Positions 44,780 to 53,310 of a stretch of DNA of 64,000 nt are shown here, one piece after another (position 1 is the stretch's first letter; each line of letters opens with the position of its first letter). This DNA is from Candidatus Yanofskybacteria bacterium CG10_big_fil_rev_8_21_14_0_10_36_16 (GTDB taxonomy: Bacteria; Patescibacteria; Paceibacteria; 2-02-FULL-40-12; IGHO2-01-FULL-4-A): contig PCXQ01000004.1 of assembly GCA_002794035.1 (NCBI GenBank), forward strand, positions 124,001 to 188,000, given 5' to 3'. The notes beneath the pieces were generated by a model. The model was not told the DNA's origin. It saw only the letters and a list, made by a program, of their open reading frames with translations, and ran no database searches. A program made the position numbers and the translations under genes.

Positions 44780-44850
44780 CTGTCGGGCCAGGGCTCGAAC
44801 CTGGAATACTTGGACCAAAACCAAGCGTGATACCATTTCACCACCCGACA
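44780..44850 (-). tRNA. tRNA-Gln (anticodon UUG)
   Basis: Reading the minus strand: acceptor TGTCGGG/CCCGACA, D-arm with GGTGAAATGGTATCAC, anticodon stem CTTGG/CCAAG around TTTTGGT giving UUG, T-arm CCAGG-TTCGAGC-CCTGG, discriminator G. CCA is not encoded. The weak U1-A72 pair is a known tRNA-Gln trait. Confidence 0.93.
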
Positions 44851-44954
44851 ATACACCTACCAAATTGGCAGGATGTTCCCATAATACCCCAAAAATAGCT
44901 TCTTTTCAACAAAAAAGCCCTCCCCAAATATTGAGCTGGCTTTTTACTAAATGT

Positions 44955-46085
44955 TTATCTTTGATGATCCTTAACTAAATCATCATATGGATTTTCTATC
45001 TCCATATTGTGAAAATGCCACTTATACAATATCCACCCTATTGGCATTGGGAACCAGAATGTAAATGCACGCAAGAGCAAGGTCATGGCAAACGCAGGCT
45101 GAGCTGGTACGCCAAAGCTTATCAATATCAAGGTCATGCCTCCCTCAAAAACACCGAGCGCTCCCGGGACGAATGCAACCATAGAAATAAACTTAACAAG
45201 AGTAAACACAATAAAAGCAACTTTAAACCCTATTGGGTTGCCTATGGCAAAAGCTATAAAATACAGCATGAAAACATTAGCCAAAAAAACCATGTTGTGC
45301 CAAAAATAAGCAAGCCAAAAAGGTTTAGGATGTTTTTCGAGACTCTTATAACTAAAGGTACTTTTAAATTCGTCTATGATAGCTGAGATGTGCATGCTGT
45401 GATCAGTTACATCATCGCCCTTGTCTTTCTTTTTTTCCTCAAAATATTTATGAAGTTTACCCACAACCCACCTACTTATCTTACCCCTGCTTTCTTTTTG
45501 AAGCATTAAAAATATGCTCACAGCAACAGTAGCCACAAGAACAAAGGCATAAATAAAAAACTTAAGCTCCGGGTGACTACCGAGTATATCCGTATAAAAA
45601 ATCATGACTGATGATGCAATGAAAAATGTACCAAACGCCATGTAGAGAGTCATTATCTCGAGCAACGCCCTGCTTAATCCCTGCGAGACGCTCATTCCGT
45701 ATTTTTTTAAAAATTGAATAAAAAACACCTGCCCCGACAATCCGGCGGAGGGCAGGGCATGATTTATAAACTGAACAATAAAAGCCATCGGAAATAATTC
45801 TGTTATTTTTATATTCTGATCCTTTATTTCAAGAACCTTCTTATAATTTAAGGCCTGAAAATAATGGCTGGCAACAGCAAGTATTATGATGAACGATAGC
45901 CAATAAAGATTAGATTTGGCAAAAATAGACCCGATCAACTGCAACTCCGCAAACTTTATATAGATAAGGATTAAAACTGCAAGAGTAATAAAATAAAAAA
46001 CAAAACGTTTAAAGCTTAAACGAGGTCTGGATAAAAAAGAATGAGAATTGTTATTGTTTTCTGTTAAACTATCGCTTTTATTCAT
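44955..46085 (-). CDS. Membrane protein, lysylphosphatidylglycerol-synthase TM-region-like (UPF0104)
   Basis: The ATG at 46085 overlaps the dnaX stop (TAATG) and is chosen over the longer frame. The 376-residue protein has about seven to eight membrane helices and the family pattern INHALPSAGLSGQVFF near 120, ALLEIMTLYMAFGTFF and MVAFVPGALGVFEGGMTL near 310. Relatives (AglD, MprF flippase-like part, YbhN) are linked to lipid or lipid-linked sugar handling. Confidence 0.8.
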   Translation of the reverse strand: MNKSDSLTENNNNSHSFLSRPRLSFKRFVFYFITLAVLILIYIKFAELQLIGSIFAKSNLYWLSFIIILAVASHYFQALNYKKVLEIKDQNIKITELFPMAFIVQFINHALPSAGLSGQVFFIQFLKKYGMSVSQGLSRALLEIMTLYMAFGTFFIASSVMIFYTDILGSHPELKFFIYAFVLVATVAVSIFLMLQKESRGKISRWVVGKLHKYFEEKKKDKGDDVTDHSMHISAIIDEFKSTFSYKSLEKHPKPFWLAYFWHNMVFLANVFMLYFIAFAIGNPIGFKVAFIVFTLVKFISMVAFVPGALGVFEGGMTLILISFGVPAQPAFAMTLLLRAFTFWFPMPIGWILYKWHFHNMEIENPYDDLVKDHQR

Positions 46086-47128
46086 TATACGGATTTGTTG
46101 CCAGCCTGTGTAATTTCCCACACGGCTAGCTCTATTGGCAATTGAGGTAAGGGCGATGTCTTGAGCTCTGTCTTCGTTTTTATAAATGCCCTTATGGCAG
46201 ATGCTAAAAATGCTGGTTCAAAACCTTCTCCGGGGGGCACATTAAATGATTCCAAAAGCTGTCTTCTTAAGTAAAGCAAAAATTGAGATACAAAATTCTC
46301 AAGATCAAGACCTGATTCATATATGTCCCCCACCAATTTTATAGCACTTTTGGTATCTTTTTTGAAAAGAAATTCCAAGAACTCCTTATTTGTTTGAGAT
46401 GGCACAATTCCAAGAATCTGAGAAGACAAATCAGAAGTAATCTTGCCCTCTGTAAACACCACTAATTTTGCCAAGGCATTTTCAGCGTCCCTAAGGGACC
46501 CCTCAGATGCCCAAACAATCTGACTAACGGAATTGCTATCAATAACAATGTTCTCTTTCTTGGCAACCCTGTTTATCTTTGAAGCAATCTGTGAGTCTGT
46601 TAATTTTCTAAAATCAAATCTTTGAACTCTTGAAAGTATTGTATCTATAACCTTGTGAGGTTCCGTTGTTGCCAAAATGAAAACAACATGAGAAGGCGGT
46701 TCTTCAAGTACCTTGAGCAGCGCATTAAAAGCCTGAGGCGTAAGCATGTGCACCTCGTCTATTATAAAAATCTTATAGCCTCCATGAGATGAGGCCACCT
46801 GAGCCGAATCTTTGATATTTCTTATTTCATCTATCCCCCTATTAGAAGCGGCGTCAATTTCAATCAAATCCATAAAACGATTTTCATTCACAGAGCTGCA
46901 ATTAGAACACTTGTTGCATATCAACTGTCCGTCTTTGGCACAGTTTAAAGCTTTTGCTAAAAGACGAGCCATTGTTGTTTTGCCTGTTCCTCTTGGTCCT
47001 GCAAAAAGATATGCGTGCCCTATGCGCCCCGAACCAACCGCTCCCTTGAGTGTCTGAACTACATGTTCCTGTCCTTCAACCTCATCAAAGGTTTGGGGAC
47101 GATATTTTCTGTATAAAACCTGGGACAT
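46085..47128 (-). CDS. dnaX: DNA polymerase III subunit gamma/tau, short gamma-like form
   Basis: The protein begins YRKYRPQTFDEVEGQEHVV and has Walker A GPRGTGKTT, a zinc motif CAKDGQLICNKCSNC, Walker B/DEVH-like IIDEVHMLT, the sensor region LATTEPHKVIDTILSR and a collar domain. It ends at 347 residues and lacks the long tau C-terminus that binds DnaB and the polymerase, a usual reduction in CPR. No slippery frameshift A-run is needed to make gamma here. Clamp-loader motor subunit. Confidence 0.93.
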   Translation of the reverse strand: MSQVLYRKYRPQTFDEVEGQEHVVQTLKGAVGSGRIGHAYLFAGPRGTGKTTMARLLAKALNCAKDGQLICNKCSNCSSVNENRFMDLIEIDAASNRGIDEIRNIKDSAQVASSHGGYKIFIIDEVHMLTPQAFNALLKVLEEPPSHVVFILATTEPHKVIDTILSRVQRFDFRKLTDSQIASKINRVAKKENIVIDSNSVSQIVWASEGSLRDAENALAKLVVFTEGKITSDLSSQILGIVPSQTNKEFLEFLFKKDTKSAIKLVGDIYESGLDLENFVSQFLLYLRRQLLESFNVPPGEGFEPAFLASAIRAFIKTKTELKTSPLPQLPIELAVWEITQAGNKSV

Positions 47129-47137
47129 AATTTATAA

Positions 47138-47857
47138 TCAATCACTAAAAACATCTTTTGTAATTTTATCAGCAATAATTTTAATATCGGAACGAGAAGA
47201 CTTATCAAAATCTTCTGAATTTACCTTATCAGAAAAAACATACCACCTTTCTTTTTTAACACCTGATAAATTATGCTTACCATGTATTTCAGGTATGTGA
47301 CTGCCCCCTGAAAAAACATCTTCAGCATCAAATAAATTTTTATCACCAATAAGCACGCTGCCTAAATGACCTATCGTTATAACATCGAATCTAATACCGA
47401 TTTTATTTAATGCTTCTGAAATAGGCTCTATGGAGGCACCGGTATCTATTGTATCCGTAACCACAAGCACTTTGTGAGAATTGTCTTGATGGGATAATTT
47501 TTCAGTTATACTTTCAATCTTGCCCAAATAAGCATCGTCTTCTCCCCAAAACAACCTTCGTCCTCCAGCAAAAAATTTAACTTCAGGATATTTGTGACCA
47601 TTTTTTTCATAAACCATCTTAATAACATGGCTTACAATAAGGGCGGGCACCCTGCCAGAAGCATCCTCTCCGATAATCAAAGAATATTCTCCCCCACGAA
47701 TTCTGTTTTTAATTTGTTCTAAAATATTTTTAATTGGTTTATAAAGTTCCAAAATTTCTTTGTTTTGTACTTCTGACGCCCATTCTTCATTATGTTCTAA
47801 TTGCATTAATCTCTCTGATTCCTCTAATTGTTCTGATTCACCAAATTTTTCAGCCAT
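47138..47857 (-). CDS. Phosphoribosyltransferase-fold protein
   Basis: The 239-residue protein contains YSLIIGEDASGRVPALIVSH and the PRPP-loop-like VLVVTDTIDTGASIEPISEAL near residue 130, the type I PRTase pattern. The N-terminal 35 residues are acidic and helical. The middle loop is unusual (FFAGGRRLFWGEDDAYLGK). No purine/pyrimidine specificity motif is seen. It lies ten bases before dnaX, with no known functional link. Confidence 0.65.
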   Translation of the reverse strand: MAEKFGESEQLEESERLMQLEHNEEWASEVQNKEILELYKPIKNILEQIKNRIRGGEYSLIIGEDASGRVPALIVSHVIKMVYEKNGHKYPEVKFFAGGRRLFWGEDDAYLGKIESITEKLSHQDNSHKVLVVTDTIDTGASIEPISEALNKIGIRFDVITIGHLGSVLIGDKNLFDAEDVFSGGSHIPEIHGKHNLSGVKKERWYVFSDKVNSEDFDKSSRSDIKIIADKITKDVFSD

Positions 47858-47859
47858 TT

Positions 47860-48477
47860 TTATATATTTTTAAACACAATCATTCTATAACCGATAAAAT
47901 TCCATATCAAGTTGGCAATAGTACTAATAATTGCCGCTGCATTAATCCAAACCAAGTGGCTCAAACCAGAAGGAGCTCCAATAAAGCTAACGAGTACAGA
48001 AAATACTGAAACATTAAGCAATACTCCTATAATAGAAACAGAAAAAAACTTAACAAACTCTACGCCTTGTTGCATGTTGTCTCTGGCTTCAAATGCCCAA
48101 TGTTTATTAAAAAAATAACTGTTGGTAGTAGCAACAAGAAAAGATATGCCCTTAAAAACAGAGATTGCCAATCCTATTTCCATACCACTGGAATAGATAA
48201 GCAAATTCAAAATACCAAGATCAACACCAGTATTTAAAAAGCCAATTATGGCAAAACGGGAAAATGGGACAAAAAAAGAATGCCAACCAGATAACCATCT
48301 GCCCAAATAAATACCTAACACAAAAATTAAAGGAAAAATTAAAATTAACAACCAAATATTTGAACCCAAATCACCCAAAAAAGAAACCTCATTTAAACGA
48401 ACAAAAATTCCGGCCCATATTATGCCGGTGGCAATTCCTAATAAAATAGCTATAATTATATTTTTTTTATTATCCAA
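47860..48477 (-). CDS. GtrA-family membrane protein
   Basis: The 205-residue protein starts at a TTG (48477). Two extra N-terminal helices precede a four-helix GtrA domain with FAIIGFLNTGVDLGILNLLI, VATTNSYFFNKHWAF and a final LIWNFIGYRMIVF. GtrA proteins are proposed to flip polyprenyl-phosphate sugars across the membrane for glycosylation outside. That fits the many GT39/TMTC-type enzymes in this window, which need such donors. Confidence 0.85.
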   Translation of the reverse strand: MDNKKNIIIAILLGIATGIIWAGIFVRLNEVSFLGDLGSNIWLLILIFPLIFVLGIYLGRWLSGWHSFFVPFSRFAIIGFLNTGVDLGILNLLIYSSGMEIGLAISVFKGISFLVATTNSYFFNKHWAFEARDNMQQGVEFVKFFSVSIIGVLLNVSVFSVLVSFIGAPSGLSHLVWINAAAIISTIANLIWNFIGYRMIVFKNI

Positions 48478-48487
48478 TACGCTTTAA

Positions 48488-50917
48488 TTAAACAATAATT
48501 CGACTTTTACGAATTTCTTGTTCAACTTGTTCCCGTGGTCTGCCGTACTTTTCTCTAGAATATTTTATTATTTCTTCAGCCTTATCACTCGAACCCTCGC
48601 CAAAAACTCCTCCTGTATCAATAATTATATTAAATGGAGTTGTGGTTTGACCATTAACAAGCAGGTTCAAATAGGCATTCAGGTTGTCTATGTTCATTAA
48701 ATCATGTGCACCAAAAACAGGCTCAAATTTATTTTTCATAAATTCAGCATCATCAGCGCCAATACGAAATACAGCTATTGAACCCACATTGCCAAATACC
48801 GCATCTTTTATATCTTCTCTGAGCTGTTTTATAAACTGATGAGCAATTATTAAATTTAAACGGTATTTGCGAGCTTCTGATAATATCGTGCCAATACTAT
48901 CGGTTGTAAAATTTTGAAACTCATCCATATACAAGTAAAAATCTTTTCTTTGGCCTTCCGGCATGTCACCACGAGCCAAAGCTGCCATTAAAAGCTTACC
49001 TGTTATTATCATGCCTAGCAAATTTGCATTCAAATCCCCGATTCTGCCTTTTGATAAATTGGCAATAAGAATCTTGCCGTCATTCATAACCTCTTTAAAA
49101 TTAAAAGCGCTATTTTTTTGGTTAATTATCGGACGTAAAAACTCATTTGAAACAAAAGTGTCCACCTTTGAAGAAATATATGGCGCCATATTTGCTAAAG
49201 CAGCTTCCCCGCCTGCCTTTTCCGCTTCAAGTTCCCAAAATTCTTTAACTAGAGGATTTGTTTCTTTAGCTAATTTTTCAGCCCTAAATTTAGGATTTAC
49301 AAGGACACGTGAAATGTCAGCCAAAGTGGGTATTTCATATTCGTAATTGTCCAATAATAACAAGACGGCATTTTTGAAATATTTTTCAAACATCGGACCT
49401 CCGGTTTCCTTTAAGTTGTACAGCTTGTCTATTATGCCGAACAATTCATTAACAACAGTTGTTTTTTGTTCAGGATGTTTCGGGTCAATTTCAAGCATGT
49501 TCAAACCCATCGGCATATCAACGTCTCCAGGATTAAAGTATATTACATCATCTTTTCTATCATCCGGTATAATAGATAAGGCAAATTCAGCAAAATCACC
49601 ATGAGGATCAACCACACAAACCCCCTTGCCGCTTTCTATATCCTGTCTAATCATTGCTTTCATCAGTGTTGTCTTGCCTGTACCAGTTTGACCAAGCACA
49701 TAGAGATGCCTTCGCCTGTCTTCTTCAGACATTCTTACTATAGTTTCTCCACCGCGAAAAATATTCCTACCAAGCATAATTCCTGAAACAGGCAGACCAT
49801 GTGGAGCTTCTGCTGGTTTTGATTTAAGATATTTAACACGAGGCAAAAGAGACAATCCTGTGGGAAGATGATATAAGCTAGTAATTTCTTCCGTTGACAT
49901 CACAACGGTTCTGGTTTTATCAAAAAGCCTAAAAGAATAATTATATATAAATTCCTTGAATGCTCTTCCTTTTAGCTTCCATGATTTTAGAGAATTAATA
50001 TTCGCAGTTGAAAACTGGGCAAGAGACGCCAATGTTCCATCCAAAATCTGCTCTGCTCTTTTTTTATCATGGGCAGATGCTATAAACCTTATATTTACAT
50101 CAAAGAGCTGCTTGGCAGATTTGACCTCAATGGCTTTTATTATGTCCCCATCTCCCGGCGTTACCTGTTTCATTCTCTCTTCCTGCTTTTTATTTTCTTC
50201 TTCTTTGCTTGCTGCCTGTTTTGGAGGATACTTTATTCGTCTTAGTGCTTCGTCTAATTTATAACCGTTTTTCATTTCTCGAACCGCCAACTGAGCTAAG
50301 CTTTTTGTGTCTGAGTGGGTAGGCCTCAATAAAATCTGCATTGCTGCACCCTCCCCCTCTGTTTCAAGTTGTGACATCGATGTAACGATACTACTTAAAG
50401 GATCTGTCTCAAGCTGTTGATATGTCCTAAAAGGTAAAATTTGAGGTCCTTCAAATGTCACATATGCAGCTGCGTCTGCTCCATCCGGATTAAAAATATT
50501 ATAATCTCTTGAATGACTCACATCTGCTGTTGGAAAAATTCCGTTAATTTGCTTTTCTATTGTTTTCTCGCTGGATCTCGGCACAGCAATATAAAAGTGT
50601 ATCTCCTCTCCCGAGTGATGAACCGCTAACTCTAATGAAACATAAGGCTCTCCATAAATAAATTTATTCCATCCTGTTGCATGAATATTTGAAAAACCAG
50701 ATAAAAGCTGTTCAAAAACAGAAACCCATTCCTTTTCCTGCTTGGGTTGAATCCCCTCCTGTTTCAGAGCCTCTCTTGGTAATCTCACCAAAAAAAGCGT
50801 CATATTCAACGCTCTTTCAAGCTGACCTCTTGTCCTCATTCCTCCCAAAGACACAAAAGCAGCAATCGCAAGAATTACTAAAATAACCACAAGAATTATA
50901 ATAGTTATTATGGGCAA
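48488..50917 (-). CDS. TraG/VirD4/HerA-like membrane ATPase (type IV secretion DNA-binding domain)
   Basis: The 809-residue protein starts at a TTG and has one N-terminal membrane helix (IIILVVILVILAIAAFVSL). The C-terminal half has Walker A GQTGTGKTT near 415, VCVVDPHGDFAEF, Walker B YLYMDEFQNFTTD and a C-terminal sensor GNVGSIAVFRIG. This protein is very common in Patescibacteria, often beside type IV pilus or competence genes, with an unproven role in DNA or protein transport. No other transfer genes are in the window. Confidence 0.85.
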   Translation of the reverse strand: MPIITIIILVVILVILAIAAFVSLGGMRTRGQLERALNMTLFLVRLPREALKQEGIQPKQEKEWVSVFEQLLSGFSNIHATGWNKFIYGEPYVSLELAVHHSGEEIHFYIAVPRSSEKTIEKQINGIFPTADVSHSRDYNIFNPDGADAAAYVTFEGPQILPFRTYQQLETDPLSSIVTSMSQLETEGEGAAMQILLRPTHSDTKSLAQLAVREMKNGYKLDEALRRIKYPPKQAASKEEENKKQEERMKQVTPGDGDIIKAIEVKSAKQLFDVNIRFIASAHDKKRAEQILDGTLASLAQFSTANINSLKSWKLKGRAFKEFIYNYSFRLFDKTRTVVMSTEEITSLYHLPTGLSLLPRVKYLKSKPAEAPHGLPVSGIMLGRNIFRGGETIVRMSEEDRRRHLYVLGQTGTGKTTLMKAMIRQDIESGKGVCVVDPHGDFAEFALSIIPDDRKDDVIYFNPGDVDMPMGLNMLEIDPKHPEQKTTVVNELFGIIDKLYNLKETGGPMFEKYFKNAVLLLLDNYEYEIPTLADISRVLVNPKFRAEKLAKETNPLVKEFWELEAEKAGGEAALANMAPYISSKVDTFVSNEFLRPIINQKNSAFNFKEVMNDGKILIANLSKGRIGDLNANLLGMIITGKLLMAALARGDMPEGQRKDFYLYMDEFQNFTTDSIGTILSEARKYRLNLIIAHQFIKQLREDIKDAVFGNVGSIAVFRIGADDAEFMKNKFEPVFGAHDLMNIDNLNAYLNLLVNGQTTTPFNIIIDTGGVFGEGSSDKAEEIIKYSREKYGRPREQVEQEIRKSRIIV

Positions 50918-50926
50918 AACTCTAAA

Positions 50927-51040
50927 TTTCTAATTTATAATTTTTAATAAATTCTCATTTAATTAATTTTCAAGCAATTGGCTTTATAAAAATAAAATTA
51001 GAAATTAGAAATTGAATAAAAATTGTAAAATTAAAAATTT
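50927..51040. repeat. AT-rich repeat block sharing modules with 39841-39945
   Basis: Three modules recur from the other block: TTTCTAATTTATAATTTTTA (50927) is the reverse complement of its right arm, TAATTAATTTTCAA (50960) matches its left arm, and AAATTGTAAAATTAAAAATT (51020) is the reverse complement of its start. It lies between two minus-strand genes. Confidence 0.65.
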
Positions 51041-51046
51041 AAAATT

Positions 51047-51487
51047 CTACAATTCATTGAGTTTCCCTCTATCTACGAGATGCTTGTACAACTCATCTAC
51101 TAGAATATCATGAAAAGCATCGATAAGAGCTGAATTTTCTGTAGCATTAGCTTTTTTTATGGCATCATCTATTGATTCCTCAAATGCAATATTCACTAAT
51201 TCCTGAACTTCCCCACGAAGCTCATTGGAAAGATAAGACAAAGCATCACCGCTAGCCTCGGGAGGTTCGGGAGATTGTTGCTGATTGTCGTCATCTTGAA
51301 CTGTCTCATGAGATGATTTACCCAGCTTTTCACCTATTACATCTCTTAGGTTTTCCTTTTCGTAAAGAGGCTCCTCTATTTCTCCTCTTTCATAGCGCTG
51401 TTTCGCAGCTTCTTTTTTAGCTGCAAGTTCCTTTTCTAGCTGTTCAATCTCTTTTTCAAATTGTTGATTTGGTTCACTTATTGTCAT
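51047..51487 (-). CDS. Hypothetical acidic coiled-coil protein downstream of prcA
   Basis: The 146-residue protein has an N-terminal coiled coil (FEKEIEQLEKELAAKKEAAK), a disordered middle (DDDNQQQSPEPPEASGD) and a helical C-terminus (YLSNELRGEVQELVNIAFEE). No family is recognised. It follows the proteasome core genes but is separated from prcA by a strong terminator, so co-regulation is uncertain. Confidence 0.6.
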   Translation of the reverse strand: MTISEPNQQFEKEIEQLEKELAAKKEAAKQRYERGEIEEPLYEKENLRDVIGEKLGKSSHETVQDDDNQQQSPEPPEASGDALSYLSNELRGEVQELVNIAFEESIDDAIKKANATENSALIDAFHDILVDELYKHLVDRGKLNEL

Positions 51488-51521
51488 ATTTTAATTATAC
51501 ACCAATATGAAATTAAGCAAA

Positions 51522-51545
51522 ATAAAAACCCCGCACAGCGGGGCT
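51522..51545 (-). terminator. Terminator of the prcBA transcript
   Basis: Minus-strand stem CCCCGC/GCGGGG with loop TGT, followed by TTTTTATTTTGC, starting two bases after the prcA stop. Confidence 0.88.
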
Positions 51546-52255
51546 CATGAAAGCCAATTAGAAATTTGTTCCTGGCTTAATCTTTTGTACACATCTCCGA
51601 ATTTTTTTTCTTCCATTTTCGTTCTATCTAAAACAACGACTTCCGGTCCTCTGTCTCCTTTAACATGCTTTACCAAAGATCCATAAACCATGTCCCTAAA
51701 TACCGTCTTCATATCCATTTCCCATGTATGCTCAGGGTCATCTCCCAAAACCTTGGCCATTTCGTCATCAACTGGCAAACAAGCAAAATTACTGCTTAAG
51801 GTATTGTCTCCCGTACAATCAACGCACCAAATCTCGTCTTCCGCGGGATCCTGTCCTATCACAGTAAATGCTATTTCTGCTCTGAAATAATTATTAGAAT
51901 AAAGATTTCTAAATTGATTTGCTATCTGACTTGATAAACTTGTTACAATATTTTCAATAATATAAGAAACATCGCCCTTGGATCTCTCCATGTGGGCCTG
52001 AACTTTAGCGCTAGAACTAGCTGCGGCATAAAGATTTTTACAATCCAAAACTGAACCGACGCCAGTGAAAACTGACCTATCCAACATTCTGTAAATCTTA
52101 TGGCCTTTTCGTTTACCACTTACAGTTGCACTCAAAATACCATCCCTGCAACTAATGACAAACGCTGGCGTTGTTTCACTTTTTAAATCCTTCCTTATTT
52201 CACCCGCTCTTTTTTCACAACTGCTATGAAATTTGATCATTAAATCCATGGTCAT
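51545..52255 (-). CDS. prcA: 20S proteasome alpha subunit
   Basis: The 236-residue protein aligns by eye with actinobacterial PrcA: an N-terminal helix (SSCEKRAGEIRKDLK, compare MRERSELARKGIARA), a first strand TPAFVISCRDGILSATVSG, then KIYRMLDRSVFTGVGSVLDC matching KISELYDRVGFAAAGKFNEF, and FRAEIAFTVIGQDPAEDEIW. It forms the outer rings and gate of the proteasome. It is divergent, with several Cys and an acidic insertion. The start overlaps the prcB stop (ATGA), so the two are coupled as in known proteasome operons. Confidence 0.85.
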   Translation of the reverse strand: MTMDLMIKFHSSCEKRAGEIRKDLKSETTPAFVISCRDGILSATVSGKRKGHKIYRMLDRSVFTGVGSVLDCKNLYAAASSSAKVQAHMERSKGDVSYIIENIVTSLSSQIANQFRNLYSNNYFRAEIAFTVIGQDPAEDEIWCVDCTGDNTLSSNFACLPVDDEMAKVLGDDPEHTWEMDMKTVFRDMVYGSLVKHVKGDRGPEVVVLDRTKMEEKKFGDVYKRLSQEQISNWLS

Positions 52256-53013
52256 CCTCCTCTTTCAATACGTGATTTAATTGAGTTAATTTCTTCACTA
52301 TCAATTTCCGAGACACCTTCATTAGAAACCTTTCTCATGGATATCGATGGACCAGTTCCTGAATCTCCCTCGCTAGCCGCAATTAGAGCCTGAACTGCCA
52401 TTGATTTAATATTAAATTCGGAAAGATCTCTGGGGTTTGAATTTTTTAACATGACTCTTATCGCAGAAACCGCCCTTTGACTGCCTGAGCCAAGACTCCC
52501 AAATGCTTTTTCTGGAGCAATTGTGCCGTCGTGGTAAACCTGGAACATTCTACCGCAAGGGTCTTTCTTGTCTTTATCAAAAACAGCAAAAATCATAGAT
52601 GCCACAACTTGATTAACATTAACAAGGGGTGTAATTCTCTTTATGGCATTTGATATCGCCTTTACTTTGGTTCTTGGCGGTATATAATCACCTTCACGCA
52701 AATCTTCTTCATAATTAAATCTAGCCCTTAAAAGACCCACCAAATCAAGACACGGCCTAACTGCCCCAGCAATAGCAACAGCTGAATGCTTATCTAATCT
52801 ATAAATCTTGGGAAACTCGTCAGACATAATAAAGTTACCCATAGCGGCACGGCCATCAGAAGCTAAAATAACTCCTCCATTATATACAACGCCCACGTCT
52901 GTAGTGCCATGAAAATATGGAAAAACAGACCCACCTGAACAACCAGCATTAATTGAAGCCATTATTTCTTTTTCTTTATCTCTAAACACGTCTTCGGCTC
53001 TAATAAATTCCAT
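52252..53013 (-). CDS. prcB: 20S proteasome beta subunit with propeptide
   Basis: The 253-residue precursor has a 36-residue propeptide ending in FHG before TTDVGVVYNGGVILASDGR. With Thr37 as mature Thr1, the catalytic Asp17, Arg19 and Lys33 all fall on D, R and K (PKIYR), so it should be an active N-terminal nucleophile protease. The SGSGSQRA and GDSGTGPSIS segments correspond to the Ser129/Asp166/Ser169 region. A good AAGGAG site lies before the ATG, and the gene has its own promoter. Confidence 0.92.
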   Translation of the reverse strand: MEFIRAEDVFRDKEKEIMASINAGCSGGSVFPYFHGTTDVGVVYNGGVILASDGRAAMGNFIMSDEFPKIYRLDKHSAVAIAGAVRPCLDLVGLLRARFNYEEDLREGDYIPPRTKVKAISNAIKRITPLVNVNQVVASMIFAVFDKDKKDPCGRMFQVYHDGTIAPEKAFGSLGSGSQRAVSAIRVMLKNSNPRDLSEFNIKSMAVQALIAASEGDSGTGPSISMRKVSNEGVSEIDSEEINSIKSRIERGG

Positions 53014-53053
53014 GATATCTCCTTAGTTTTTTAAAGTTCTTTGCTCATAAAAG

Positions 53054-53082
53054 ATACTACATCATAAGATACACCCAGTCAA
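53054..53082 (-). promoter_or_regulatory. Promoter of prcBA
   Basis: Minus strand TTGACT (53082-53077), 17-base spacer, TAGTAT (53059-53054), 41 bases before the prcB ATG and right after the pup terminator. Confidence 0.75.
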
Positions 53083-53087
53083 CAAAA

Positions 53088-53112
53088 AAAAGGCGGGTTG
53101 CCGCCTTTTTTA
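53088..53112 (-). terminator. Terminator between pup and prcB
   Basis: Minus-strand stem AAAAGGCGG/CCGCCTTTT with a four-base loop (CAAC) and a following run of eight T. It separates the dop/pafA-pup transcript from prcBA. Confidence 0.9.
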
Positions 53113-53124
53113 AAGAACTAAATT

Positions 53125-53310
53125 TTATTCTCCGCTTTTCTTTTTCCTTTTAGCATGCTGCTCTGATTCCTCGATTTCTCTCTCGGATTTTTTTAAAAGA
53201 TCCTTAAATGATTTTCTGATTTGTCTTGATGGCTCCTCAGAACCCTTATCACCCTTATCTCCGGGCTTATAATTTTGTCTTTCTCTTTCTTTCTGAACTT
53301 CAAGCGACAT
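53125..53310 (-). CDS. pup: Prokaryotic ubiquitin-like protein Pup, divergent
   Basis: The 61-residue protein has Pup length, is highly charged and disordered in the first half, and has a helical stretch RKSFKDLLKKSEREIEESEQ (32-51) where Pup binds the Mpa coiled coil. It ends KKKSGE: the C-terminal Glu needed for ligation is genomically encoded, so no deamidation is required, but the usual Gly-Gly before it is Ser-Gly. The tail is much more basic than in Mycobacterium Pup. An AGGGAGG site nine bases upstream lies in the end of the preceding Dop/PafA-like gene, which it overlaps by 11 bases. Identity rests on size, tail and locus. Confidence 0.85.
   Translation of the reverse strand: MSLEVQKERERQNYKPGDKGDKGSEEPSRQIRKSFKDLLKKSEREIEESEQHAKRKKKSGE

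Noticed and set aside
44627..44830. 67-residue ORF across the direct repeats
   Set aside because: Encoded by the repeats and the antisense of tRNA-Gln; no ribosome-binding site or protein-like composition.
48488..50917. Part of an integrative conjugative element
   Set aside because: No relaxase, pilus or integrase genes nearby; this ATPase is a standard chromosomal gene in CPR.
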